In this document: positions 1-8,092 of the stretch, piece by piece
How positions within the stretch are numbered: the first letter of the stretch is position 1
Layout: every line of letters begins with the position of its first letter
Source: Akkermansiaceae bacterium
GTDB lineage: Bacteria; Verrucomicrobiota; Verrucomicrobiia; Verrucomicrobiales; DEV007
Reading direction: 5' to 3'
Assembly: GCA_024233085.1 (NCBI GenBank)
Contig: JACKQC010000008.1
Span: 142,313 to 206,312 of the forward strand
DNA length: 64,000 nucleotides
Made by a program: the position numbers and the translations under genes
The notes under the pieces: generated by a model
Database searches by the model: none
What the model was told of the DNA's origin: nothing
What the model saw: the letters and a program-made list of their open reading frames with translations, nothing else

Positions 1-898
1 GCGCCCAGATGCGGCCGTCGTTGCGCAGCGACTCGGACATCAGCGTCAGCTTGCTCTGATAGTCGCCGCTGACCGGGATGCAGGTCGGGTGAATCTGCGT
101 GTAGCAGGGATTCGCGAAGTAGGCGCCGCGTTTCGCCGCGCGATAGGCGGCCATCACGTTGCAGCCCTTCGCGTTGGTGGAGAGAAAGAACACGTTCCCG
201 TAGCCGCCCGTGGCAAGAATCACGCAATCCGCCGCGTGCCGCGAAATCTCGCCCGTCACCAGATCGCGGACGATGATGCCCTTGGCGTGGCCGTCGACCA
301 GCACGAGGTCGAGCATCTCGGTGCGGGGAAACATGGTCACGCCGCCCCGGGCGATTTCCTTCGCGAGCGCCTGGTAACAGCCGATCAGGAGCTGCTGGCC
401 CGTCTGTCCGCGGGCATAGAAGGTCCGGCTCACCTGCGCGCCGCCGAAAGAGCGGTTGTCCAGCAGGCCGCCGTATTCGCGGGCGAAGGGCACGCCCTGC
501 GCCACGCACTGGTCGATGATGTTCGCGCTGACCTCGGCGAGACGATAGACATTCGCCTCCCGGGAGCGGAAGTCGCCGCCTTTCAGCGTGTCATAGAAAA
601 GCCGCCAGACGCTGTCGCCGTCGTTCTGATAGTTTTTCGCCGCGTTGATGCCGCCCTGCGCGGCGATGGAGTGCGCCCGGCGCGGGCTGTCCTGGTAGCA
701 GAAGCATTTCACCCGGTATCCCAACTCGCTGAGCGTCGCCGCCGCCGAGCCGCCCGCCAGACCGCTCCCGACCACGATGATGGAGTATTTCCGCTTGTTG
801 GCCGGGTTGATGAGCTTCGAGTCGTTCTTGTGCTTCGACCATTTCCCCGCGAGCGGACCGGCGGGGATGGCGGAATTCAGGGAGCCGTTGGTGGACAT
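1..898 (-). CDS. sdhA: Succinate dehydrogenase/fumarate reductase flavoprotein subunit (5' part, runs off the window)
   Basis: This is the catalytic FAD subunit of complex II, which oxidises succinate to fumarate on the cytoplasmic face of the membrane. The first 299 codons are visible. An N-terminal extension is followed by the dinucleotide-binding GSGLAGG at residues 44-50 and the segment RRAHSIAAQGGINA, whose His76 corresponds to the covalent FAD attachment site. The long N terminus and the QNDGDS segment are like the SdhA of Bacteroidetes, Chlamydiae and Wolinella rather than the E. coli type. The ATG at 898 lies 41 nt after the sdhC stop, so the two are one operon; sdhB is expected beyond position 1. 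Identification is secure. Confidence 0.95.
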   Translation of the reverse strand, partial: MSTNGSLNSAIPAGPLAGKWSKHKNDSKLINPANKRKYSIIVVGSGLAGGSAAATLSELGYRVKCFCYQDSPRRAHSIAAQGGINAAKNYQNDGDSVWRLFYDTLKGGDFRSREANVYRLAEVSANIIDQCVAQGVPFAREYGGLLDNRSFGGAQVSRTFYARGQTGQQLLIGCYQALAKEIARGGVTMFPRTEMLDLVLVDGHAKGIIVRDLVTGEISRHAADCVILATGGYGNVFFLSTNAKGCNVMAAYRAAKRGAYFANPCYTQIHPTCIPVSGDYQSKLTLMSESLRNDGRIWA

Positions 899-939
899 GG
901 TGACGGGAGGAAAGGCGTTTTGGGGAAATTTCGAAACGG

Positions 940-1716
940 TCAGCGCCGCGCGGTGGCCGGGGCCCGCGGGGAGACCGCGGTCGTCGCGGCGGCGCCGGAG
1001 TCCTTCTTCAACCGCGTCACAATTGTCACCGGCACCGAGAGAAAGCCCGCCCAGATCGCGATCGCCACCACCCAGCCGAGCCGCTGGATGGCCCGTTCCG
1101 AATGCTTGCCGCGCAGGCCCAGCGTCTGGAAGATCGACGCGACCCCGTGGCTCAGGTGTGAACACAGCAGCGTGACCCCGACGATGTAAAAGAGCGACAC
1201 CAGCGGGTTTTGGAAACCCCTCATGACCATCGCAAAGGTATCGTGCCGCGCCTCGCCGCCGTGCGCCGCCGCGTAGTCCGCGTCTTGCAGCGACGCCAGC
1301 CCCGGATCGATCCGCACCGTGAAATGCAGGATGTGAAAAACCAGAAAGGCCAGGATCGTCAGGCCACTCCAGATCATGATCCGCGATCCCCGCGAAGCCT
1401 GGACCGTCGCGTCGCATTCGTAGCGGCTCGCGCGCGCCGCGCGGTTCCGCCGCACCAGCGCGACCGTCGCCACGATGTGCAGGACAAACGCGGCCAGAAG
1501 CCCGATCCGCGCGAACCAGATGCCCCAGCCATGCGCGAAATGGTGCAGAAACTGCGCGTAGCCGTTCATCGCGTCGCGCCCTTGGAACATCAGCAGGTTC
1601 CCGGCGACGTGGCCGATCAGGAATCCCACCAGCATCAGGCCCGTGACGGCCACCACGATCTTCTTGCCGATGGATGAATGCCAGAACTGGCAGCAGGCTT
1701 TCCCGAGTGCGTTCAT
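940..1716 (-). CDS. sdhC: Succinate dehydrogenase cytochrome b subunit
   Basis: This membrane anchor of complex II binds heme b and quinone and passes electrons between the Sdh iron-sulfur subunit and the quinone pool. The 258-residue protein has about five hydrophobic helices. It opens with the typical SSIGKKIVVAVTGL segment, and His residues in HVAGNLLMF and FHILHF are candidate heme ligands. The C-terminal tail is Ala/Arg-rich and poorly conserved. Three in-frame ATGs (1737, 1731, 1716) are possible and none has a strong Shine-Dalgarno sequence; 1716 is chosen because the family usually begins just before the SIGKK motif. It is the first gene of the sdhCA(B) operon. Confidence 0.9.
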   Translation of the reverse strand: MNALGKACCQFWHSSIGKKIVVAVTGLMLVGFLIGHVAGNLLMFQGRDAMNGYAQFLHHFAHGWGIWFARIGLLAAFVLHIVATVALVRRNRAARASRYECDATVQASRGSRIMIWSGLTILAFLVFHILHFTVRIDPGLASLQDADYAAAHGGEARHDTFAMVMRGFQNPLVSLFYIVGVTLLCSHLSHGVASIFQTLGLRGKHSERAIQRLGWVVAIAIWAGFLSVPVTIVTRLKKDSGAAATTAVSPRAPATARR

Positions 1717-1838
1717 TTTGCGATTGTCCATAAGCATTACGCCGGATGAATGCAAGGAGATGGGGGTATCCGGCGCGATTATGGCGGAATTTTCGCCTTT
1801 GCCCGGCCCGGAGCCCCATGCGATCCCGTATTTCCATC

Positions 1839-2993
1839 ATGAAATCTCAGCGCTTTGCCCCCAGACCCTTCGTTTCCGTCCTTGCCGTTGCCATGCCCGC
1901 CCTTATCGCCCAGCTCCACAGTGCCCCCGGCAATCCGGACGCCGACTTTCCGAAGTCGCCCGAAGTCCACGCCGACGGACGCGTCACCTTTCGCGTCATC
2001 GCTCCGGGGGCCGAAAAAGTCCTCCTGAAAGGCGCCGTCGCGGCCGGGGAAAACGCCCTCGCGCCCGCCGCGGATGACAAAGGTCTCTGGGAAATCACCG
2101 TCGGCCCCGTCGAGCCCGGTCTCCACGACTACTGGTTCGACATCGACGGCGTTTACACCCTCGATCCCCACAACCGCGCCTTCAAAGCCTGGCGCCGGAG
2201 CGCCAATCTCGTGGAAGTGCCCGCCGATCCGCCCGCCGCCTGGCAGCTCACCGCCGTGCCCCACGGCACCCTCCATCGGCATGCCTACCATTCCGTTCCG
2301 CTCCAGACCGAGCGCGAGTGCTTCGTCTATACTCCGCCGGGTTACGAGGACGATCCCGCGCGCCGCTATCCGGTCCTTTTCCTGCTGCACGGCTCCGGCG
2401 ACGACGCCTCCGGCTGGACCGCCGTCGGGCGCGCCCACTGCATCGCCGACAATCTCATCGCCGCCGGCGTTGCCGAACCCCTCGTCATCGTCATGCCCCA
2501 CGGCCACGCCCACCGGCCCGGAGTCGATCCCGACGCCATTGAAGATCGCGCCGAGTGGTATCGCGAAAACGACGCCGCCATGGCCGACGACTTCTTTCGG
2601 AGCGTCGTCCCGTTGGTGGAGAAAACCTACCGCCTGCAGGACGGTCCCGACCGCGCCGCCATCGCCGGCCTCTCGATGGGCGGCGGTCAATCCCTCCGGA
2701 TCGGCCTGAATCATCCCGAAAAATTCGCCTGGGTGGCCGGATTCAGCTCAGCCGTGCCCGCCGACGAGAAAGCCGCCGCCGAGCAGTACGCCGCCTTCGA
2801 TCCCCGGGCCGCGCGCCGGAGGATCTGGATCGGGTGCGGCCGCTCCGATTTCCTGCTGGATCGCAACGACTTCTTTCACGGCTGGCTCGACGCGAAAAGC
2901 GTGCCCCACGAATACGTGCTCACCGAGGGCGGCCACGCCTGGCCCGTTTGGCGCGGCTACCTGGAGATCTGGCTCAGGGGGCTTTTCCGGTGA
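1839..2993 (+). CDS. Secreted esterase, enterochelin-esterase/feruloyl-esterase-like, with N-terminal E-set domain
   Basis: This is an alpha/beta hydrolase of the putative esterase (Esterase D/Fes) family, probably cleaving an ester on a carbohydrate or siderophore-like substrate outside the cytoplasm. A signal peptide occupies about residues 1-30, followed by an E-set/CBM48-like beta domain to about 125. The hydrolase domain has an HGSG oxyanion segment near 184, the nucleophile elbow GLSMGG with Ser279, an Asp in the segment GCGRSDFLLD near 337-341 and the catalytic His in EGGHAW near 367. The ATG at 1839 is chosen because it starts directly at the signal peptide; an upstream ATG at 1818 adds only seven residues. 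It is divergent from sdhC and followed by a palindromic repeat pair. Confidence 0.82.
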   Translation: MKSQRFAPRPFVSVLAVAMPALIAQLHSAPGNPDADFPKSPEVHADGRVTFRVIAPGAEKVLLKGAVAAGENALAPAADDKGLWEITVGPVEPGLHDYWFDIDGVYTLDPHNRAFKAWRRSANLVEVPADPPAAWQLTAVPHGTLHRHAYHSVPLQTERECFVYTPPGYEDDPARRYPVLFLLHGSGDDASGWTAVGRAHCIADNLIAAGVAEPLVIVMPHGHAHRPGVDPDAIEDRAEWYRENDAAMADDFFRSVVPLVEKTYRLQDGPDRAAIAGLSMGGGQSLRIGLNHPEKFAWVAGFSSAVPADEKAAAEQYAAFDPRAARRRIWIGCGRSDFLLDRNDFFHGWLDAKSVPHEYVLTEGGHAWPVWRGYLEIWLRGLFR

Positions 2994-3002
2994 AGCCGCG
3001 GC

Positions 3003-3043
3003 GACCCAACCCTGTTGGGTCATCGACCTAACCCTGTTTGGTG
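3003..3043. repeat. Palindromic repeat pair, locus 1
   Basis: A perfect 19-bp inverted-repeat unit (GACCCAAC-CCT-GTTGGGTC, 3003-3021) is followed after 3 nt by a degenerate copy (3025-3043). It sits between two convergent genes, the esterase and a small lipoprotein, where it could also act as a hairpin at the transcript ends. It is one of ten loci of the same family in this window. Confidence 0.9.
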
Positions 3044-3049
3044 AGAATG

Positions 3050-3343
3050 TCACAGCCGATCGGTCCAGCGGACGAGGCGGTCGCCCGAGTACTCGAAAAG
3101 CCAGAGCCGCCCGTTCGCCCGATGATAGGCCCGCGATTCGTTCCGCGAGAGTTGTTCCGTGCGCTCGGGCGGGCCGATGAGCCATTCGACCTGGGACGGA
3201 GTCATGTCGCGGGTGACGAGATCGACTCGCTTCACCGCCGGAGCGGGGCGCGTGCCTCGGGGACCGGCGCACGCGGCGAGCGACAGGGAAACGACGGCGA
3301 CGGCCGCCGCCGCGACCAGGAAATGGGGGGGATTCGTTTTCAT
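3050..3343 (-). CDS. Small lipoprotein with BamE/SmpA-like fold
   Basis: A 97-residue predicted lipoprotein. The signal peptide ends in the lipobox LSLAAC, giving a lipidated Cys near residue 26. The mature part has the pattern MTPSQVEWLIGPPERTE followed by aromatic-rich strands ending LWLFEYSGDRLVRW, which is the layout of BamE/SmpA-type domains (a G/D-M-T helix start, an L-G-x-P turn, then beta strands). This suggests an envelope location and protein-protein interaction, but sequence similarity is weak and the function is inferred only from the fold pattern. The ATG at 3343 is chosen because longer starts put non-signal sequence ahead of the signal peptide. Confidence 0.62.
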   Translation of the reverse strand: MKTNPPHFLVAAAAVAVVSLSLAACAGPRGTRPAPAVKRVDLVTRDMTPSQVEWLIGPPERTEQLSRNESRAYHRANGRLWLFEYSGDRLVRWTDRL

Positions 3344-3449
3344 GCGGCGTTTTTTTCTTCGATGTTTGAGAGGGGCGGGGGACTTTGGGCGGTTTTGTCC
3401 CCGCCGTGGAAGCCGTGACATCCCGCAAAATCGCGGCCCGGCTGGGTGG

Positions 3450-3477
3450 TTGACATCGGGGTGATCCGGCGTAGGAT
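3450..3477 (+). promoter_or_regulatory. Sigma-70-type promoter of tRNA-Thr
   Basis: TTGACA (3450-3455), a 16-nt spacer and TAGGAT (3472-3477) lie about 50 nt upstream of the tRNA, a normal distance for a tRNA transcript start near 3484. Confidence 0.6.
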
Positions 3478-3526
3478 CGAGATTCGGTTGCCACGAAGTT
3501 TCGCGGCAGGCCAGATGATCGAAATC

Positions 3527-3601
3527 GCCGGAGTAGCTCAGGGGTAGAGCAACGCATTCGTAATGCGTGGGTCGTCGGTTCAAATCCGACCTTCGGCTCC
3601 A
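3527..3601 (+). tRNA. tRNA-Thr (anticodon CGU)
   Basis: A complete cloverleaf of 75 nt including an encoded CCA. The acceptor stem GCCGGAG pairs with CTTCGGC with one G-U pair. The anticodon stem ACGCA/TGCGT encloses the loop TTCGTAA with anticodon CGT, which reads ACG (Thr). The T arm GTCGG-TTCAAAT-CCGAC is canonical. It sits at the edge of a visibly more AT-rich block (about 3.8-6.3 kb), which would suit an integration site, but no direct repeat of the tRNA 3' end was found downstream. Confidence 0.96.
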
Positions 3602-3846
3602 TTTTTCGCTGAGACGAAAAGGGCCGGAGGTTCAAGTCTCCGCGTCCTGGATTTGGCGGCCCTGTTGTATCCCTTTTTCCGTTGCCTGGATGGTTCGGGC
3701 AAGGGATGAATTTTCTGCCAGCGCCCAACACCGACGGCGTCCAATGTTTTTGCCAGGCGCCCTTCGGTCGTGATCGGTGTTTCGGCGGAACGACCGGTTT
3801 CAAGAGGGCGGAGCAAAGCCTGGCGAAACGGAATAAGATTCCAACT

Positions 3847-5037
3847 TCATCGATCGACTTCCGCCACGCGTCTTGGAAGGAAAGCCCGGATCAAGTTGCG
3901 GTTCGCGAGCACTTTGCCGTGCCGGCGCAAAATCAACCGCATTTTCGCGATCGCGTTTAGATCCCGTTGCACCATTCGGTCGCCAGCCGTGGCATATTCT
4001 CGCGCCAGCTTGGGGGTGAGCAGGGGGATATTGGAAATTTCGACCCAATCTCCGTGATCGGTAAGATCGAACACCAACTCCCGGCGCCGCTTTTGCGTCG
4101 GCGAATTCTTCAGCTTTCGGAATAGCCCATGCACATAATTTTCCCATGCCACGCGCATCTGCTGCTCCCTGACCAAAGCGATCTGGCCTCGGAGACCGTC
4201 CAGAAACCCACGGAGCGCATAATGGATGAACGGCAGTATGTCCCCGCCCGATTGACTGGCTTTGGCAAGCTCACGGTAATATTGGGTCCGGGTCAGATTG
4301 TAGTGATCGCTCAACAGGTGGGCGGCGGGAAGGGGGACGCCGCTGGCGAACAGAACGTGAAACTCCATCATCCGTGCCGTTCTCCCGTTACCGTCTGCGA
4401 AGGGGTGAATCCACGCCAGATAGACGTGGGCCACGATCGCCCTAATTAGAGCGAACGGAACGCTCAATTCTTCGTCCGGGGGCGCAAAATCGGTGCCGTT
4501 CAGCCAATGGCACAATCGATCTAGAAGGTAAGCGCAATCCTCGGCCGGCGCGCCGCGATACACCGTTCCGACAACGACGGAATGCGAACGGATCTCGCCC
4601 GGCACAGTGCTTTCGGGAAGCTCCAAGCCTTTCAAAGCGCCTCGGTTGTAGTCCCGGATCAGATCCATGCACAGATTTCGTTCCGTGACTTCAGGATCGA
4701 GAAGGAGTTGCGTCTCCAAATTGCAGAGATCGACAATATTTTGCACTTCCTGCTGAAGATATTTTTGTGACTTCGGCAAATCCAGGGTTCCGTCGATCAC
4801 CCGTCGAACCTGCTCTTCGCTCAAGGTGTTGCCTTCGATTGCCGTGGTGGCCAGCACCCCTTTGGCGAGATAGATTTCATGCAATTCCGCCGCCACCTCC
4901 GGACGCAAGGGCGCGCCGCTCAAGTGCTGCACCTTCGACGAGATTTCTCCAAGGGTCAGCCACAGGCGGGAGTCATCCGGAGGCAATCGGAGCGCAAATC
5001 GGAGCCACGGATGAGATTTTTCGTATTTTCTTGGCAT
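3847..5037 (-). CDS. Fic family protein with N-terminal inhibitory helix
   Basis: Fic enzymes transfer AMP or related groups from nucleotides to a hydroxyl on a target protein. The active-site motif HPFADGNGR is complete at residues 211-219. An upstream segment TTAIEGNTL near residues 64-72 matches the class II inhibitory helix, whose Glu (about 68) blocks productive ATP binding, so the enzyme is probably self-inhibited. The C-terminal 130 residues look like a winged-helix extension. The ATG at 5037 is used because the alternative at 5076 is a TTG lying in the -35 region of the predicted promoter. The gene is more AT-rich than its neighbours and lies near tRNA-Thr, consistent with horizontal acquisition. 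No toxin-antitoxin partner is visible. Confidence 0.88.
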   Translation of the reverse strand: MPRKYEKSHPWLRFALRLPPDDSRLWLTLGEISSKVQHLSGAPLRPEVAAELHEIYLAKGVLATTAIEGNTLSEEQVRRVIDGTLDLPKSQKYLQQEVQNIVDLCNLETQLLLDPEVTERNLCMDLIRDYNRGALKGLELPESTVPGEIRSHSVVVGTVYRGAPAEDCAYLLDRLCHWLNGTDFAPPDEELSVPFALIRAIVAHVYLAWIHPFADGNGRTARMMEFHVLFASGVPLPAAHLLSDHYNLTRTQYYRELAKASQSGGDILPFIHYALRGFLDGLRGQIALVREQQMRVAWENYVHGLFRKLKNSPTQKRRRELVFDLTDHGDWVEISNIPLLTPKLAREYATAGDRMVQRDLNAIAKMRLILRRHGKVLANRNLIRAFLPRRVAEVDR

Positions 5038-5047
5038 GTCGAAGTTT

Positions 5048-5076
5048 ATTAAACGATCTCCGGCACGAGTCGTCAA
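5048..5076 (-). promoter_or_regulatory. Promoter of the Fic gene
   Basis: On the minus strand TTGACG (5071-5076), a 17-nt spacer and TTTAAT (5048-5053). The start ATG at 5037 follows the -10 box by only ten bases, so the transcript would be leaderless or nearly so, which agrees with the absence of a Shine-Dalgarno sequence. Confidence 0.55.
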
Positions 5077-5165
5077 CGCTACTTTACCCCTGAATTGACG
5101 TTTTTAGGAGGCTTTTCTGGCGAATTCATGTGGACGCATCTGGAAACCAATTTCGTTTCCGCCAA

Positions 5166-5207
5166 AGAAAAGACTTTGGGCGCCCCGAACCGAAGCCCGG
5201 GACGCCC
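5166..5207 (-). terminator. Rho-independent terminator of the 112-residue hypothetical gene
   Basis: On the minus strand a 10-bp stem (GGGCGTCCCG with CGGGGCGCCC, one G-U pair, 5178-5207) and 10-nt loop are followed by a T-rich tract reading AAAGTCTTTTC. It lies about 70 nt past the stop of the minus-strand gene ending at 5279 and before the Fic promoter. Confidence 0.6.
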
Positions 5208-5278
5208 GCCGCCTTTTGTCTCTGTTTGTGTTTTGGGGTTTTGCCCTGGATGCAGGCCAGATCAAATCCGAAAAGATC

Positions 5279-5617
5279 TCACTTCACCGTGACTCCGGCC
5301 TCGACGAGGCAATCGCGGAGGACGAAGAGAACGAGATTGGTCTCGGGGTAGAGGGCCGCGAGTTCCTTTTTCAGGTCTCGATAGACTCCGACAGCGTTGC
5401 GGCGCGGGGAATTGAGTTCGGCGATCCGGCGCCGGACGATCCGAAGCATCTGGGCGCGGGTCGGGTGGTATTGAGCGGCGATCCCGGCGGGAACGCTGTG
5501 GTGGGAGTGCCTTGAGACAGGCGGAAATTTCCCGTTTTGAGAGGTCGGCAATCCGGACGTGGGACTGACCCAGTTTTCGTGGTCGGTGTTTTGGAATGTG
5601 TAAGTGTTCGTCTTCAT
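5279..5617 (-). CDS. Hypothetical protein (112 residues)
   Basis: An unrecognised small soluble protein. The N terminus is rich in Asn, Thr, Ser and His (KTNTYTFQNTDHENW). The C-terminal half (about residues 45-112) is basic and helical, with the segments RAQMLRIVRRRIAEL and VYRDLKKELAALYPETNLVLFVLRD. No catalytic motif or membrane segment is visible. Support for a real gene comes from a good promoter 30 nt upstream, a terminator downstream and an AT-rich context distinct from the GC-driven shadow frames. ATG 5617 is the only plausible start. Function unknown. Confidence 0.6.
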   Translation of the reverse strand: MKTNTYTFQNTDHENWVSPTSGLPTSQNGKFPPVSRHSHHSVPAGIAAQYHPTRAQMLRIVRRRIAELNSPRRNAVGVYRDLKKELAALYPETNLVLFVLRDCLVEAGVTVK

Positions 5618-5646
5618 TTTGTATTCAATTTGCGGTGACGATGCCA

Positions 5647-5674
5647 ATTTTATCTCAAGAAAACAACACGTCAA
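5647..5674 (-). promoter_or_regulatory. Sigma-70-type promoter for the 112-residue gene
   Basis: On the minus strand TTGACG (5669-5674), a 16-nt spacer and TAAAAT (5647-5652), about 30 nt ahead of the ATG at 5617, in an AT-rich intergenic region. Confidence 0.6.
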
Positions 5675-5795
5675 CTACAAAATCAAAAATTACTCAAAAT
5701 TGACCCGCAAATACGGAGAGGCGCTTAAAATTGAGGGGATTTCGTTTAAGATTTTGCTCGAAAAATTTTAAAATTGTCGTAAAATCAGTGCTGCC

Positions 5796-6287
5796 ATGCT
5801 AACAAAACGGATCCAACAAGTCGTGGACGAGTTGCATTTGTACTCCGAGGACGAACTGAAGGAGTTGCAGTCTCACTTGAATCTCGCGCTTCGCTTCCGG
5901 GGGGCGCATTCTGTTCGCGGCGATGGCGATCGTGCGACTTCGGTTGGTCTTGCGGCTGTCGAACCGGGCGACGACGGCGCCGCGGAGGACTGTCAAAAAA
6001 TGCTGATGGACCTGGAAACGGACATGAGCCTTTCCGAGCAGGCCTTGCTTGCCGGAGTGGTTCTGGCCGATCTCTATCAGTCGAAGGTCTTTTCCAGCCG
6101 CCGGGTCAACGATGTGATCGAGGAATGCGGTCGACCCAAGATCGCCCACATCACCTCCGCGATTAACAGCCTGCTGGAAAAAAACTACCTCAGCGGCGGC
6201 ACCAAGGAACTGCGACTCACGACCGGCGGGCGGGTGCGGGTGGATGCCCTGTTGCGCCAGTGGGCCGAGAGCCGGAGCGCGGCCTGA
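5796..6287 (+). CDS. Hypothetical protein with predicted C-terminal winged-helix region
   Basis: A 163-residue protein with no recognised family. The first 35 residues form an amphipathic helix (MLTKRIQQVVDEL.. DELKELQSHLNLAL), then a Gly/Asp-rich linker. The part from about 75 on (SEQALLAGVVLADLY.. RRVNDVIEECGRPK.. ITSAINSLLEKNYL) ends in LRLTTGGRVRVDALLRQW, which reads like a helix-turn-helix/winged-helix unit of the kind used to sense or bind DNA. It is divergent from the preceding hypothetical gene across an AT-rich 178-bp spacer. The ATG follows the AT-rich spacer directly with no clear ribosome-binding site. A regulatory role is inference only. Confidence 0.6.
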   Translation: MLTKRIQQVVDELHLYSEDELKELQSHLNLALRFRGAHSVRGDGDRATSVGLAAVEPGDDGAAEDCQKMLMDLETDMSLSEQALLAGVVLADLYQSKVFSSRRVNDVIEECGRPKIAHITSAINSLLEKNYLSGGTKELRLTTGGRVRVDALLRQWAESRSAA

Positions 6288-6522
6288 TTTTTTTCGGTTC
6301 GACGCGGCGGAAGGTGGGGATCGACTTTTCCGGTTGCCAAGCCCGCGGGGGACGGCTACTATCCGCGCTCTCCGCTTCCGAGGTGGCGTGGGCTTTTGCT
6401 CGGTCATCGAGTGGCGTTCGCGAAACTTGGTTCGAACGCGGCGACGACGATCCGCCAAAAACGAGAGCGAGATTAATTTGAGTAAAAATTGAGAACCTGC
6501 CCCCTGAGGGCGATCCTTGGCC
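6288..6522. other. Intergenic region without a gene
   Basis: A 235-nt gap between the winged-helix hypothetical gene and rpmE. No convincing coding sequence or hairpin was seen. The last 50 nt are AT-rich and presumably hold the rpmE promoter. Confidence 0.4.
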
Positions 6523-6765
6523 ATGAGAGCTGACATTCATCCCAACTACCAGGAAGCCATCATCCAGTGCACCTGTGGCGCGGTTTATCAGACCCGCTCC
6601 ACGGTTTCGGACATTCGCGTCGGTATCTGCGCGGCGTGCCATCCGTTTTTCACGGGCGAGCAGCGTTTTGTCGACACGGCGGGCCGCGTCGACAAGTTTG
6701 CCAAGCGTTACGGCGATTCGAAGGCGCGCCGCGTGAAGCGCCCGAAGCTGTCCGACCTCAACTAG
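6523..6765 (+). CDS. rpmE: 50S ribosomal protein L31, zinc-binding form
   Basis: An 80-residue large-subunit protein located in the central protuberance bridge region. The zinc ribbon Cys residues are all present: C16 and C18 (CTCG) and C36 and C39 (CAAC). This is therefore the C+ (zinc-containing) form rather than the zinc-starvation paralogue. The ATG at 6523 (MRADIHPNY) matches the usual L31 start; an in-frame TTG six bases upstream is less likely. It is followed by a terminator and then prfA, a rpmE-prfA neighbourhood seen in many bacteria. Confidence 0.97.
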   Translation: MRADIHPNYQEAIIQCTCGAVYQTRSTVSDIRVGICAACHPFFTGEQRFVDTAGRVDKFAKRYGDSKARRVKRPKLSDLN

Positions 6766-6784
6766 CGACCAGCTTCTTCAACGC

Positions 6785-6833
6785 AAAAACGGTGACTTGC
6801 CGCGCTTCCGGGCGGGCGGTCGCCGTTTTTTTT
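6785..6833 (+). terminator. Rho-independent terminator after rpmE
   Basis: A 12-bp stem (AAAAACGGTGAC with GTCGCCGTTTTT, one G-U pair) with a long GC-rich loop, ending in a run of eight T (6826-6833), 20 nt past the rpmE stop. Confidence 0.75.
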
Positions 6834-6939
6834 GTGCGCGGCGCCAACGTCGAATGACGGGCCCCGGAGGACGACCGAAGACCCGATCCCGCAATCTGAA
6901 GACTGGTCAGGGAATATTACTGAAAACTGAATACCGAGA

Positions 6940-8016
6940 ATGGACTACGGCCCCCTGATCGAAAGGAAACGTGAACGCCTCGCCGAACTGGAATCGGCGA
7001 TGGCGGGGGACGGTTTTTTTTCCGATTCGAAACGGGCGGCGGAGATCAATCGCGAATACAACCGAACCCGCGCCTTGCTGGGGACCTGGGAAAAGCTCGA
7101 AAAAACGCGGGCGCAACTGAACGACAACGAGGAAATTGTCCGCTCGGGCGACGAGGAACTGATCGCCATCGCCGAGGAGGAGATGCCGCTTCTGACCCGG
7201 GCGATGACCGACCTCGAACTGGAGATCCAGTATGCCCTGCTCCCGCACGATCCGACGGAGGACCGCGACGCGATCGTCGAAATCCGCGCCGGAACGGGCG
7301 GGGACGAGGCTTCGCTCTTCGCGGGCGATCTGATGCGGATGTATCAGCGTTACGTCGAGCAGCGCGGCTGGAAGCTGGAGCCCATTGACGCTAGCGTATC
7401 CGAAGTCGGCGGTTACAAGGAAGTCGTCTTCAAGGTCAGCGGGGAGGAGGTTTTCCGTTTCCTGAAATATGAAAGTGGCGTTCATCGCGTGCAGCGAGTG
7501 CCCTCCACCGAGACTCAGGGCCGCATCCACACCTCCACCGCCACCGTCGCCGTCCTGCCCGAGGCCGAGGAGATCGACGTCGAGCTAAAGCCCGAGGATC
7601 TGCACATCCAGGCCACTCGCTCCGGCGGCCCCGGAGGGCAGCATGTCAACACCACCGATTCCGCCGTGCAAGTCACCCACCTGCCGACGGGCATCATGGT
7701 GAAATGCCAGGAAGGCCGCAGCCAGGGCAAAAACCGCGAAAAAGCCCTCCAGATTCTCCGCGCCAAGCTTCTCGAAAAAAAGCGCCAGGAGGAAACCGCC
7801 AAATACTCCGCCCACCGGCGCAATCTGATCGGATCCGGCGGGCGGGAGGAAAAAATCCGCACCTACAACTTCCCGCAGAACCGCCTGACCGATCACCGGG
7901 TCGGCCTGACGCTATACAATCTCGACCAGGTGATGGAAGGCGAGATCGCCGAGGTCATCGACACCCTCCAGGCCTCCGAGATGGAGGATCGCATGCGCGA
8001 GGCGGGGATTCAGTGA
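6940..8016 (+). CDS. prfA: Peptide chain release factor 1
   Basis: RF1 releases the finished peptide at UAA and UAG codons. The 358-residue length is standard. The anticodon-mimic segment reads RVPSTETQGRIHTS, containing the PxT tripeptide typical of RF1 (RF2 has SPF). The peptidyl-hydrolysis GGQ lies in RSGGPGGQHVNTTDSAV near residue 235, and its Gln is the usual target of methylation by PrmC. The coiled-coil domain 1 is at the N terminus. The ATG at 6940 starts MDYGPLIERKRERL; no prmC is visible next to it. Confidence 0.97.
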   Translation: MDYGPLIERKRERLAELESAMAGDGFFSDSKRAAEINREYNRTRALLGTWEKLEKTRAQLNDNEEIVRSGDEELIAIAEEEMPLLTRAMTDLELEIQYALLPHDPTEDRDAIVEIRAGTGGDEASLFAGDLMRMYQRYVEQRGWKLEPIDASVSEVGGYKEVVFKVSGEEVFRFLKYESGVHRVQRVPSTETQGRIHTSTATVAVLPEAEEIDVELKPEDLHIQATRSGGPGGQHVNTTDSAVQVTHLPTGIMVKCQEGRSQGKNREKALQILRAKLLEKKRQEETAKYSAHRRNLIGSGGREEKIRTYNFPQNRLTDHRVGLTLYNLDQVMEGEIAEVIDTLQASEMEDRMREAGIQ

Positions 8017-8092
8017 TTTTCAGTATTCAGTTGGACCAGTAAGCCGCGTTCCGTTTTCGGTGATTACTCAAACTGACTCCTGATATAACGGA

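Noticed and set aside
3615..3650. T-arm-like sequence GGAGGTTCAAGTCTCC just after tRNA-Thr, as a second tRNA or attachment-site remnant
   Set aside because: The stem pairs only with an 8-nt loop, no acceptor or anticodon arm can be drawn, and no matching copy lies at the other end of the AT-rich block.
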